The notes beneath the pieces are model-generated. The model was not told the origin of the DNA. It did no database searches and worked only from the letters and a program-made list of their open reading frames with translations. A stretch of DNA of 16,407 nt from JAYUJH01 sp043765375 (GTDB taxonomy: Bacteria > Pseudomonadota > Alphaproteobacteria > Rickettsiales > UBA998): contig JAYUJH010000034.1 in the NCBI GenBank assembly GCA_043765375.1, positions 1 through 16,407 on the forward strand, in the 5' to 3' direction. Below, in pieces: positions 1 through 6,252 of the stretch. A program made the position numbers and the translations under genes. Each line of letters opens with the position of its first letter. The first letter of the stretch is position 1.

Positions 1-663
1 GAGCGATTGCGGGAGTTAATGGGAGTTCCATTAACAATTAATAGCGCATACCGTTCACCAGCGCATAATCGCAAAATTGGTGGTGCAGATAATTCAATGC
101 ACGTTCAAGGTAGGGCGTTTGATATTAGCATTAATGGAGTTAATCCAAAGACATTATATCGTTGCGCTATACAAGCGGGGTTCACTGGTTTTGGCTTTTA
201 TCGCACATTCTTACATGTTGATACTGGTGGTATGCGTTCATGGGGTGGATATAAGCAAAAGTATCAATCAAAGATAAATCTTACGCCGTTATATGATAAA
301 GCAGATAAACCAGCAACTAAAGGTTCTGAGGATTTAATTGAGGCTAGCGGGGCTTATTCAAAAGACACAGAGAACCCACATAAGATTGAAGGCGTGAAAC
401 TTAGCGATAAGCAAAAGTTCGCAGCCGTAGCTAGTGCAAGTGTAGTAACTACTGGCGTTGTTGGAGGCGGGGCAGTTATAGCGATTGCCCCACAAATTAC
501 TAGCAATAACAATCTATACCCTGAACCCTATAATCTAAACGCTATATTAGAACATGCACCAACGGCGTTATCGTTCCTGCAATCCGCTGATTGGCGAGTT
601 GCTGTAGCGGTGATTGGCGTGTTGGTGGGTAGTGGAGCAGTTTGGTGGTGGAGGCGAAAATGA
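1..663 (+). CDS. M15-family peptidase / phage-type endolysin, 5' end outside window
   Basis: A probable zinc D-Ala-D-Ala carboxypeptidase-like murein hydrolase (peptidase M15_3 type) that would cut peptidoglycan peptides during host lysis. The frame is open to the left edge (Glu-Arg before the TTG at 7), so the true start lies outside. Counting from the TTG at 7, the family signatures are an NSAYRSPAHN block at 12-21 and the metal ligands His32 (in SMH), Asp39 (in FDI) and His70 (in LHVD). After the roughly 90-residue catalytic domain comes a polar linker. Two hydrophobic segments follow, at about 137-163 and 195-214, the second ending in WWWRRK. The stop overlaps the next start as ATGA, so the two genes are translationally linked. 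The context is a lysis cassette of a prophage or similar element. The fold and class are fairly certain; the phage role is inferred from the neighbours. Confidence 0.8.
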   Translation, partial: ERLRELMGVPLTINSAYRSPAHNRKIGGADNSMHVQGRAFDISINGVNPKTLYRCAIQAGFTGFGFYRTFLHVDTGGMRSWGGYKQKYQSKINLTPLYDKADKPATKGSEDLIEASGAYSKDTENPHKIEGVKLSDKQKFAAVASASVVTTGVVGGGAVIAIAPQITSNNNLYPEPYNLNAILEHAPTALSFLQSADWRVAVAVIGVLVGSGAVWWWRRK

Positions 664-896
664 CTAATCGTATTAACATATATCTTATATCAATATTCAC
701 CGCATTATCTGCAATAGTGGCAATCTTTATGTCAGGTAAGCGCACTGGCAAGCAACAAACGGAGGCGAAACAGAATGAACAGACATTGGATAATGTGGCG
801 CAAGCAGCAAATGCGCATAATGATGCGGTTCGCTCACTTAATGATGATGTTAAGCGTCAGCAATTGCGCTCCCGCTGGACACGCAAAAGTAAATGA
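660..896 (+). CDS. Small membrane protein, i-spanin (Rz)-like
   Basis: A 78-residue protein with an N-terminal membrane segment at about residues 5-23 (INIYLISIFTALSAIVAIFM), followed by a charged, Gln/Asn-rich region likely to form a coiled coil. That is the layout of inner-membrane spanins, which span the periplasm and fuse the two membranes at phage lysis. The ATG at 660 is chosen over the TTG at 642 because it overlaps the endolysin stop as ATGA, a typical coupled start. It lies directly after the endolysin-like gene, and a second ORF in the +1 frame starts inside it, as in lambda Rz/Rz1. There is no sequence-level family match that I can confirm. The call rests on topology, size and position. 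A generic phage membrane protein is the alternative. Confidence 0.6.
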   Translation: MTNRINIYLISIFTALSAIVAIFMSGKRTGKQQTEAKQNEQTLDNVAQAANAHNDAVRSLNDDVKRQQLRSRWTRKSK

Positions 897-1020
897 TTAT
901 TGCCTAATCGCCAAACCAATTTATATTAGTGATGCGGATATTTTGACAAATGGCACACTAGACGCAATCATAATCCATAATGAAATATGGCAAAATATTT
1001 GCGGTAATAGTGGGTTGTAA
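820..1020 (+). CDS. Embedded o-spanin (Rz1)-like small protein
   Basis: An ORF in the +1 frame relative to the preceding gene, overlapping its last 77 bases and running 124 bases past it. The frame is open from 775, but the ATGs at 820/823 give a short signal-like start: Arg, then a hydrophobic Met/Leu stretch, then LSVSNC, with the candidate lipidated Cys encoded at 865-867. Asn at position -1 is unusual for a lipobox, so lipidation is uncertain. The rest (about 50 residues, with Cys, KPIYIS, and a HNEIWQNICG ending) resembles the small Cys-containing proteins found after Rz-like genes in alphaproteobacterial prophages, as I recall them. Its position, overlap and frame match the Rz/Rz1 arrangement. 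An overlapping frame can look coding by chance, but the non-overlapping half has natural protein composition. Confidence 0.55.
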   Translation: MMRFAHLMMMLSVSNCAPAGHAKVNDYCLIAKPIYISDADILTNGTLDAIIIHNEIWQNICGNSGL

Positions 1021-1048
1021 CAACTCCCCCATTAATTGATGCTATAAT

Positions 1049-1734
1049 CTAAGCTGCAACTCCTTTTGCCTCACTTATTGATGCTCCTTGTGAATACACT
1101 GCTACTTTGTCAATATCTGGTCTGATTTGGCTAGGTTGCATTGGAAGTTCAGTTTTTTCTGCTTCCGCAAGTTTGGCTTTTTGCTCTTTATTATGATTAT
1201 GCCATAATAACCCGCCAACAACAATGGTTGCCACGGTTAAGGCGGTTATAACCCTTCCCTTTGGGCTATTAATTTTAGCACCAAAAGATGCTTCTTTTTC
1301 TTTCCAGCCACCTCCCGTTTTGGCGGCTGCCTCTACCATATCTTCTGTTGCTGGGACAGCTGTTTTGCTAACTGCTTCTGCAACTTCCTCTGCAACTGGC
1401 GCTGTTGATTTTCCAACTGCATTTATTACTTCATCGGCTTGACCTTTTACTACTGTCTCTGCTGCTGATTTTAGATCGGCAACGTCTGGCGCAGCATCAG
1501 CAACAACTTCTGCCATGACTTTCTGTGCTTCGTTTATAATATCTGTAATGGGCGTAGGCACTCCATCGGAAACAACATCTTTCGCATTATTAGCAATTTC
1601 ATTTGTGGGAGCTAATAATTTTTGCCCTGTAACCTCAATGGGAGTTGCTAAGGTTGATTCTATAACGCTAGGAGTTGCATCTAACCACGGGTCTGAATTA
1701 ACATTGGATATTGCTGCTGAAATTGCGGGGGGGG
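1049..1734 (-). CDS. Ala-rich single-span membrane protein, 3' part of a frameshifted gene
   Basis: On the minus strand this frame is open from the C-tract at 1734 down to the stop at 1049. The first in-frame start in the track is a GTG at 1561 (170 residues, beginning MPTPITD). The reading frame upstream of that GTG is equally protein-like (for example ISAAISNVNSDPWL, then DATPSVIEST) and joins the ORF at 1681-1926 across the C8 run. The two are therefore best read as one gene of about 292 codons. Visible features are a long Ala/Val/Glu-rich, probably helical region, one membrane segment (VITALTVATIVVGGLLW, about residues 104-120 of the GTG form), then a charged tail. I recognise no family. 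It converges on the lysis cassette, so a phage origin is possible but not shown. Confidence 0.55.
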
Positions 1735-1926
1735 TGGAGAAAGAACCATGTGAGCCGTTTCTTCTCTTCCTGCTAGAGCTTCCAAAACTGAATTGTCATT
1801 AAATGTAGCGTCTCTAATAGACTTGCTATTATTCAGGAATATCGCTTCTTCTATTTCAGTAACGCCTCTGTTGCTTTGTATAACATCTAATATGTTTTGT
1901 CTTATTTTGTTAAAATCATTACTCAT
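1681..1926 (-). CDS. Hypothetical protein, 5' part of a frameshifted gene
   Basis: An 81-codon ORF starting MSNDFNKIRQ, preceded on the minus strand by GAGGACACGGTT (GAGGA may serve as ribosome binding site). The first 60 residues are polar and helical. After the run of eight C it reads SPPPPQFQQQYP and stops at 1681, an ending that looks like out-of-frame translation. If one C is added to the run, or the ribosome or polymerase slips by -1, the protein continues without interruption into the frame of the downstream membrane protein (stop at 1049). So the start at 1926 is probably the true start of the whole gene. The homopolymer makes a sequencing or assembly error, phase variation or slippage all possible. 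No family is recognised. Confidence 0.55.
   Translation of the reverse strand: MSNDFNKIRQNILDVIQSNRGVTEIEEAIFLNNSKSIRDATFNDNSVLEALAGREETAHMVLSPPPPQFQQQYPMLIQTRG
1727..1734 (-). repeat. C8 homopolymer at the frameshift point
   Basis: Eight consecutive G on the plus strand (C on the coding strand) lie exactly where two well-formed protein frames must be joined. A tract of nine C would restore one continuous frame. Confidence 0.75.
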
Positions 1927-2165
1927 AACCGTGTCCTCTTTACCAAATATTTCCTTACAATATGAATATAAATCAAAAATATTACTAAATTAAGACAGTT
2001 TCCTGAAAAATGATTAAAAAAACAATATTTTTTAGTTTGTCTTTAATAGGCTAGAGCCTTAATTTATTTAGTAAATACAAATGCTATTGCTTAATCTTTA
2101 GGATATAAAGATGCAATCGGTGGAGATTAGGGTAGAGTTATTGCAACATTATGCTATTACGTGCT

Positions 2166-2211
2166 AAACAAAAAATAGTGCGCAGGAAAGTGATTTCCTC
2201 CGCCCTATTTT
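2166..2211 (-). terminator. Rho-independent terminator of the FAS1 gene
   Basis: The arms 2172-2189 and 2194-2211 pair as AAAATAG/CTATTTT, then GCG/CGC, then AGGAAA/TTTCCT. Single mismatches separate the blocks, and the loop is GTGA. Read on the minus strand, the stem is followed by a run of six T (CTATTTTTTG). It sits about 50 bases after the stop of the FAS1 gene. The other strand also has a short T run, so it may work in both directions. The remainder of the 335-base gap (1927-2261) shows nothing else I can support. Confidence 0.7.
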
Positions 2212-2261
2212 GTAACCAACTTCATTATTAACTATTGCGAACTTCACAAATGATTAATCAA

Positions 2262-2693
2262 TTATGCTGCTTTGCTTATTGATGCTGATTTTGGCAATAT
2301 CACTGCATCAATCACATGAATGATACCATTTGAACATTCAATATCAGTTTTGATGATTTTTGCATTCTCAATCATCGCACCATTTTCGGTGGTGATGTGA
2401 GCATGTGAACCTTCAACAGTTTTCCACTCTTTTTGACCAACAACAGCTGCTGCGTTTGCTTTGCCGCTTACAACGTGGAATGTCAAAATTGAAACTAGCT
2501 TATCTTTGTTTTCTGGCTTCAACAACATTTCCAAAGTTCCAGCAGGAAGAGCTTTGAAAGCCTCTTCAGTTGGAGCGAAAACTGTGAATGGTCCAGTTCC
2601 GCAAAGAGTTTCAACTAGTCCAGCTGCTTGAACGGCTGCAACCAAAGCTCCGAAAGATCCAGCTTCAACAGCAGTTTCTACAATATTTTTCAT
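2262..2693 (-). CDS. FAS1 (fasciclin) domain protein
   Basis: A 143-residue protein made of a single FAS1 domain, a fold used for adhesion or surface interaction; its biochemical role in most bacteria is unknown. The hallmarks are the H1 box GPFTVFAPTEEAF (34-46), the central LTFHVVSGK (70-78) and the H2 box GIIHVIDAVILP (123-134). The length is that of one domain with a short tail. There is no signal peptide or membrane segment, unlike many bacterial FAS1 proteins, which are secreted or anchored. This one therefore appears cytoplasmic or uses another export route. Start: ATG at 2693 with AGGGTGA about 6 bases upstream on the coding strand. It is monocistronic, divergent from the oxidoreductase gene and closed by a strong terminator. 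Family assignment is firm; function is open. Confidence 0.9.
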   Translation of the reverse strand: MKNIVETAVEAGSFGALVAAVQAAGLVETLCGTGPFTVFAPTEEAFKALPAGTLEMLLKPENKDKLVSILTFHVVSGKANAAAVVGQKEWKTVEGSHAHITTENGAMIENAKIIKTDIECSNGIIHVIDAVILPKSASISKAA

Positions 2694-2751
2694 ATAAAAT
2701 CACCCTAAAATAAAAATGGTTTCTAACTATATTTTTCATTAAATATAATTA

Positions 2752-2779
2752 GTTGCAAACACATATTTGCAAATGCAAC
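2752..2779. promoter_or_regulatory. Operator-like inverted repeat between divergent genes
   Basis: GTTGCA (2752-2757) and TGCAAC (2774-2779) form inverted arms 16 bases apart. A perfect 10-bp palindrome, ATTTGCAAAT, lies at 2765-2774. The site is between the FAS1 start and the candidate promoter of the oxidoreductase, where a shared regulator could bind. No regulator is identified. Confidence 0.3.
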
Positions 2780-2794
2780 ATACTCAAAAATCCC

Positions 2795-2822
2795 TTGCAT
2801 TACAACTGTTATTGTTTATAGT
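2795..2822 (+). promoter_or_regulatory. Candidate sigma-70 promoter for the FAD oxidoreductase
   Basis: TTGCAT (2795-2800), a 16-base spacer and TATAGT (2817-2822), about 50 bases before the chosen ATG at 2872. In AT-rich DNA such matches arise often by chance. Confidence 0.35.
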
Positions 2823-2871
2823 TAGATTAATATTTAGTAACAATAATTACCACCATAACGTCATTATTCAT

Positions 2872-3960
2872 ATGAGAAAAAAAATAGCTATTATCGGTGC
2901 AGGAATATCTGGTTTGACTTTGGCTAATAATCTTAAAAACATAGCTGAGGTGACAGTTTTTGAAAAAGCTCGGGGGGTTGGCGGGCGCATGTCCACACGT
3001 TATGCTCTGCCGTTTTATTTTGATCATGGCACACAATTTTTCACCGCTCGCAGCAAGGCATTTCAAGCATTTATTGCAGGGTTGATTGATCTTGGAATTG
3101 TTGCGGAATGGACAGGCAAGGTGATAACAATTCAGGCAAACAATGTGATTAAAGACCGTTTATGGTTTGAGCCGCATTATGTTGCTAGCCCGAATATGAA
3201 TGATTTATGCAAATATATGGCATCAGAAATTAATGTCGTGTTAAGCACGGAAATTGCTCCGCTTGGTGAAAAACAACATGATGGTTGGCGTATATTTAGC
3301 AAAGCTACTATTGAAAAAAATGGAGTGGCTAAGGAGGCAGAGATGCTTGGCGTGTTTGATTGGGTTATCTCAACTGCACCGCCCGCGCAAACATTAAATC
3401 TGTTTAATGTGGAGTTGAATAGCTCATCTACGCTTTTACCTATGCTTAATTCCGTTGAAATGCAAGGTTGTTATACGTTGATGTTAGGGTTTAATGAACC
3501 ATGGCGCAAGCCTTGGATTGCCGCCAAAATCCATAATGATATTGCGGATAATAGCCCCATAGATGCAAAGCAGCTAGAAAAGCCTTTAGAAAAGCCATTA
3601 GAATGGATAGCGATTAATTCCACAAAACCTAGCAGAAATGCAAACGTTACCGCCATTGTGGCACATTCTCGCAATGACTGGGCAGAGGAACATATAGATG
3701 ATGATATGCAGCAAGCGCAAAATTGCTTGGTAAATCATTTTGAGCAACTAACAGGAATATCATGCGGAAAAGCGGATTATATATCAACACATCGCTGGAA
3801 ATATGCGCTTATTACACAGCCAAACAAGCTAGGGAGTTATGTTGATAATGAGCGAAATATCGCAGCAACTGGTGATTGGACTGCAGCTTCACGCATTGAG
3901 GAAGTCTGGCTAGAGGCGATGAAATTATCGGCTGATATTAAGTTGGAAATTGAGGGGTAA
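2872..3960 (+). CDS. Renalase-like NAD/FAD-dependent oxidoreductase (COG3380 type)
   Basis: A 362-residue FAD-dependent amine-oxidase-fold protein related to renalase; the substrate is unknown. The N-terminus has the dinucleotide-binding motif IIGAGISGL (7-15) with the acidic ribose-binding Glu31. Then come GVGGRMSTR (35-43) and DHGTQFFTAR (51-60), both characteristic of this family. The C-terminal FAD motif appears as ATGDWTAASRIEEVWLEA, preceded by HRWKYAL. The start is taken at ATG 2872 because the Rossmann strand begins right after it. The frame stays open upstream to 2767, but that 35-residue extension is hydrophobic and unlike the family. Oddity: the tetrapeptide KPLE is duplicated at about 245 by a 12-bp tandem repeat. 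It converges with cysQ. Likely cytoplasmic and monocistronic. Confidence 0.88.
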   Translation: MRKKIAIIGAGISGLTLANNLKNIAEVTVFEKARGVGGRMSTRYALPFYFDHGTQFFTARSKAFQAFIAGLIDLGIVAEWTGKVITIQANNVIKDRLWFEPHYVASPNMNDLCKYMASEINVVLSTEIAPLGEKQHDGWRIFSKATIEKNGVAKEAEMLGVFDWVISTAPPAQTLNLFNVELNSSSTLLPMLNSVEMQGCYTLMLGFNEPWRKPWIAAKIHNDIADNSPIDAKQLEKPLEKPLEWIAINSTKPSRNANVTAIVAHSRNDWAEEHIDDDMQQAQNCLVNHFEQLTGISCGKADYISTHRWKYALITQPNKLGSYVDNERNIAATGDWTAASRIEEVWLEAMKLSADIKLEIEG

Positions 3961-4000
3961 AGAGGGGATATTATGACAATAATATTTTCTTAAATTAGCT

Positions 4001-4065
4001 TATATATATTTGAGACTATATATATTTAGTCTGTATATGTATTTGAGATTATATATATTTGAGAT
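4001..4065. repeat. Four tandem copies of a 16-17 bp AT-rich unit
   Basis: The units begin at 4001, 4017, 4034 and 4050. They have the consensus TATATATATTTGAGAY; the second is diverged (TTTAGTCTG) and one base longer. They lie in the gap between the convergent oxidoreductase and cysQ genes. Confidence 0.75.
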
Positions 4066-4070
4066 TTGTC

Positions 4071-4090
4071 ATGCCAGCGTAGGCTGGTAT
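4071..4090. repeat. Short intergenic palindrome, possible dispersed repeat or terminator
   Basis: ATGCCAGC (4071-4078) and GCTGGTAT (4083-4090) pair over 8 bp with one G-T, loop GTAG. The wording GTCATGCCAGC...GCTGGTATCCAC resembles the GTCAT...ATCCA palindromes dispersed through genomes such as Rickettsiales. A TTGTTTTGT stretch follows, and the site lies between convergent genes, so it could terminate transcription. Dispersal cannot be judged from one window. Confidence 0.5.
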
Positions 4091-4115
4091 CCACATTGTT
4101 TTGTATAAAAATTGA

Positions 4116-5030
4116 TTAAATAATATCAGTCATATCCCCACCAAAAGCGACAAAATGCGGGTTCAAAAAACCTTGCTTGCCATATTTTAATTCGCTGTTA
4201 TATTTGTTACCCATATTATTATGTAATGATATATAATCACTAGCATTATCATAATTTATATTTGTATTACAATCATTAACATTATTTTCGCCGACATCAT
4301 CATCACTCATCAACATAACTCGCCCGCCTGCCGCTTTCAAAATTGCATGACCCGCCGCAGTATCCCACTCCATAGTGTTGCCAAATCGTGGGTAAATATC
4401 AGCAATTCCTTCAGCTATACGACAAAACTTAAGCGAGCTTGACGCAGTTAAAAACTCATACGCATTAAATTGCTTTGCGAGTTCTGCCTGTTTTGTTGCA
4501 TCATGATAATGACTTAAAATAACCCTATTTCCTTGAGCGGGAGGATTGCGCACTTGCAACTTGGTTTTCATCCCCGCAATCAATCGGTAGGCTATATTTG
4601 CCATATTTTCATCTTGCGCCACCTGCCCATAATTCATTTGTCCATAGTATAAAGCATCTGTTGGTGGAATATATATCACGCCAATCACTGGCAACCCATC
4701 ATGCACTAATGCAATATTCACCGTGAACTCGTTTCCACCATTAATATAACCTTTAGTTCCGTCTAACGGGTCAACACACCAAAAAGTTGATGCACCTGCT
4801 TGTTGCTCGCCTTCTTCTGAGATGATTGGAATATCGCCTGATAATTTGCGTAATTGCGCGCAAATATATTCATCAGCAGCTTTGTCAGCGATGGTAACTT
4901 GGGAATTATCTCGCTTGCGCTCTATTGATAAATCGTTTCTGTCAAAGCTCATGATTATTTCACCAGCTTGCACCGCAATTTGCTTGAGGCTATCTTCCCA
5001 ATTATTATTTATGTTTTGCATGTTTGACAT
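4116..5030 (-). CDS. cysQ: 3'(2'),5'-bisphosphate nucleotidase CysQ
   Basis: Inositol-monophosphatase-fold enzyme that hydrolyses adenosine 3',5'-bisphosphate (PAP) to AMP, clearing a by-product of sulfate assimilation; Mg-dependent and cytoplasmic. Visible metal and catalytic motifs: IADKAADE (47-54), ISEEGE (70-75, metal-binding Glu), WCVDPLDGTKGYI (84-96, the family signature) and EWDTAAGHAIL (221-231, metal-binding Asp223). The usual C-terminal NPHFVAFG closes the protein. Oddity: between AGGRV (234-238) and LKYGKQGFLNP (281-291) there is an Asp/Asn-rich, low-complexity insertion of about 40 residues. In typical CysQ this stretch is a short loop. The start may be Met1 or Met4. It is divergent from trpC with only a 44-base gap. 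Confidence 0.93.
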   Translation of the reverse strand: MSNMQNINNNWEDSLKQIAVQAGEIIMSFDRNDLSIERKRDNSQVTIADKAADEYICAQLRKLSGDIPIISEEGEQQAGASTFWCVDPLDGTKGYINGGNEFTVNIALVHDGLPVIGVIYIPPTDALYYGQMNYGQVAQDENMANIAYRLIAGMKTKLQVRNPPAQGNRVILSHYHDATKQAELAKQFNAYEFLTASSSLKFCRIAEGIADIYPRFGNTMEWDTAAGHAILKAAGGRVMLMSDDDVGENNVNDCNTNINYDNASDYISLHNNMGNKYNSELKYGKQGFLNPHFVAFGGDMTDII

Positions 5031-5074
5031 ATAAGTTTGACTATTATAATATTTATGAGTTATATGATTTTTAT

Positions 5075-5863
5075 ATGAGTGTTTTAACAGAAATTATAGC
5101 ATATAAACGTGATTTTGTGGCAATATGCAAGCAAAAAACTAGCATAGAACAATTGCGTGAGGCAGCAATTCAAGCAACCCCACCGAGGGGATTTATTGCA
5201 GCATTAATTGCGAACATAGAGCTTCACAACCAAGCATTAATTGCGGAACTAAAAAAAGCGTCACCAAGCAAGGGATTAATTCGTGCGGATTTTTCACCCG
5301 CAAATCTCGCTTTGGCCTATCAGCAAGGGGGGGCAACTTGCCTTTCTGTGCTAACTGATGAGAGATATTTTCAAGGCAGTGATGAATATTTGCGGCAAGT
5401 TTTGGTAGCATGTGATTTGCCCGTTTTGCGCAAGGATTTCATGATTGATACATATCAAATTGTTGAAAGCAGGGCGATTGGAGCGGATTGCATTTTGTTG
5501 ATTATGGCAGCTTTGAGTGATGCTCAAGCAATGGAATTGGAGGCACTAGCGCATCAATTGCGCATGGACGTGTTGGTTGAAGTGCATGATGAAACTGAGT
5601 TGGAGCGGGCATTAAAACATTTAAGCACCAAATTGATTGGCATAAATAATCGTAATTTGAAAACTATGCAAGTTGATTTGCAAACTAGCATTAATTTACG
5701 CCGTCATATCCCTGAGGATTATATCGTGGTGTGCGAAAGTGGAATTAAAACTAATACCCAGTTGCGTTTGATGCAAGCTCGGGGCATAAAATGCTTTTTG
5801 GTTGGCGAATCATTAATGTTGTGTGATGATGTTGCACAAGCAACCCGTGAATTGCTTGCGTAA
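5075..5863 (+). CDS. trpC: Indole-3-glycerol phosphate synthase
   Basis: Catalyses ring closure and decarboxylation of carboxyphenylamino-deoxyribulose-5-phosphate to indole-3-glycerol phosphate in tryptophan synthesis; (beta/alpha)8 barrel, cytoplasmic. With the start at ATG 5075 the protein is 262 residues, the usual length. The frame is open upstream to 5024, but that would overlap cysQ and add a non-family extension. Catalytic and binding residues are present: Glu58 and Lys60 in IAELKKASPSKG, Lys120 in VLRKDFMID, Glu169 in VEVHDE, Asn191/Asn192 in INNRNL, and the phosphate-binding ESGI (221-224) and VGES (243-246). No other trp gene is nearby, so it is either an orphan or part of a dispersed pathway. 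No clear terminator follows. Confidence 0.95.
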   Translation: MSVLTEIIAYKRDFVAICKQKTSIEQLREAAIQATPPRGFIAALIANIELHNQALIAELKKASPSKGLIRADFSPANLALAYQQGGATCLSVLTDERYFQGSDEYLRQVLVACDLPVLRKDFMIDTYQIVESRAIGADCILLIMAALSDAQAMELEALAHQLRMDVLVEVHDETELERALKHLSTKLIGINNRNLKTMQVDLQTSINLRRHIPEDYIVVCESGIKTNTQLRLMQARGIKCFLVGESLMLCDDVAQATRELLA

Positions 5864-5891
5864 TATTAAAAATGAATTATTTTGCGAAAAA

Positions 5892-5921
5892 TTGCACATG
5901 ATGTTCGTTACTATTTATCAT
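5892..5921 (+). promoter_or_regulatory. Candidate promoter of the restriction-modification operon
   Basis: TTGCAC (5892-5897), an 18-base spacer and TATCAT (5916-5921), about 80 bases before the first ORF of the operon. A weak match in an AT-rich gap. Confidence 0.25.
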
Positions 5922-6001
5922 ATAAACTATTTAACATTTTCAACTGTTCCATTTGGAAAATTATCATGAAAAAAGTCACTTAATCTTTTAGCAATTGCCG
6001 G

Positions 6002-6244
6002 ATGAGTTTTTCTCAAATCTTCAACTCCGCCTCACAATCAGGGAGTTATAGCTTTGAAAACAAAGGTGGTAAAAATCTAAAAGTTCGGGTATTAAAGTTG
6101 CAAGAGATTGATAGGCTTAATGTTTTACGTTCTGAATTGCAAAGCAAACTAAAAAAAGAAAAGCAGCTGGGCAATCAGGTTGAGATGAATACTCAAATAA
6201 AACAAATTAATGACCAGCTTAACGAGCTTAAGCGAGAACTATAG
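6002..6244 (+). CDS. Small coiled-coil protein heading the Type III R-M operon
   Basis: An 80-residue hypothetical protein. Residues 1-25 are Ser/Asn-rich. From about residue 30 it is Leu/Lys/Glu/Gln-rich with heptad-like spacing (LQEIDRLNVLRSELQSKLKK ... IKQINDQLNELKREL), predicting a coiled coil. There is no helix-turn-helix or enzymatic motif. It ends 8 bases before the mod start, and the spacer contains AGGAGC, so co-transcription with mod is very likely. The ATG at 6002 has no visible ribosome binding site, and on the opposite strand a 35-codon open stretch runs through this start. The true start could therefore be further in. It may be a partner or regulator of the methyltransferase; nothing in the sequence settles this. 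Confidence 0.55.
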   Translation: MSFSQIFNSASQSGSYSFENKGGKNLKVRVLKLQEIDRLNVLRSELQSKLKKEKQLGNQVEMNTQIKQINDQLNELKREL

Positions 6245-6252
6245 GAGCTAAA

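Noticed and set aside
1224..1802. Plus-strand ORFs at 1224-1442 and 1515-1802
   Set aside because: They are antisense to the Ala-rich minus-strand gene and read as low-complexity Ser/Thr/Ala, as expected for shadows.
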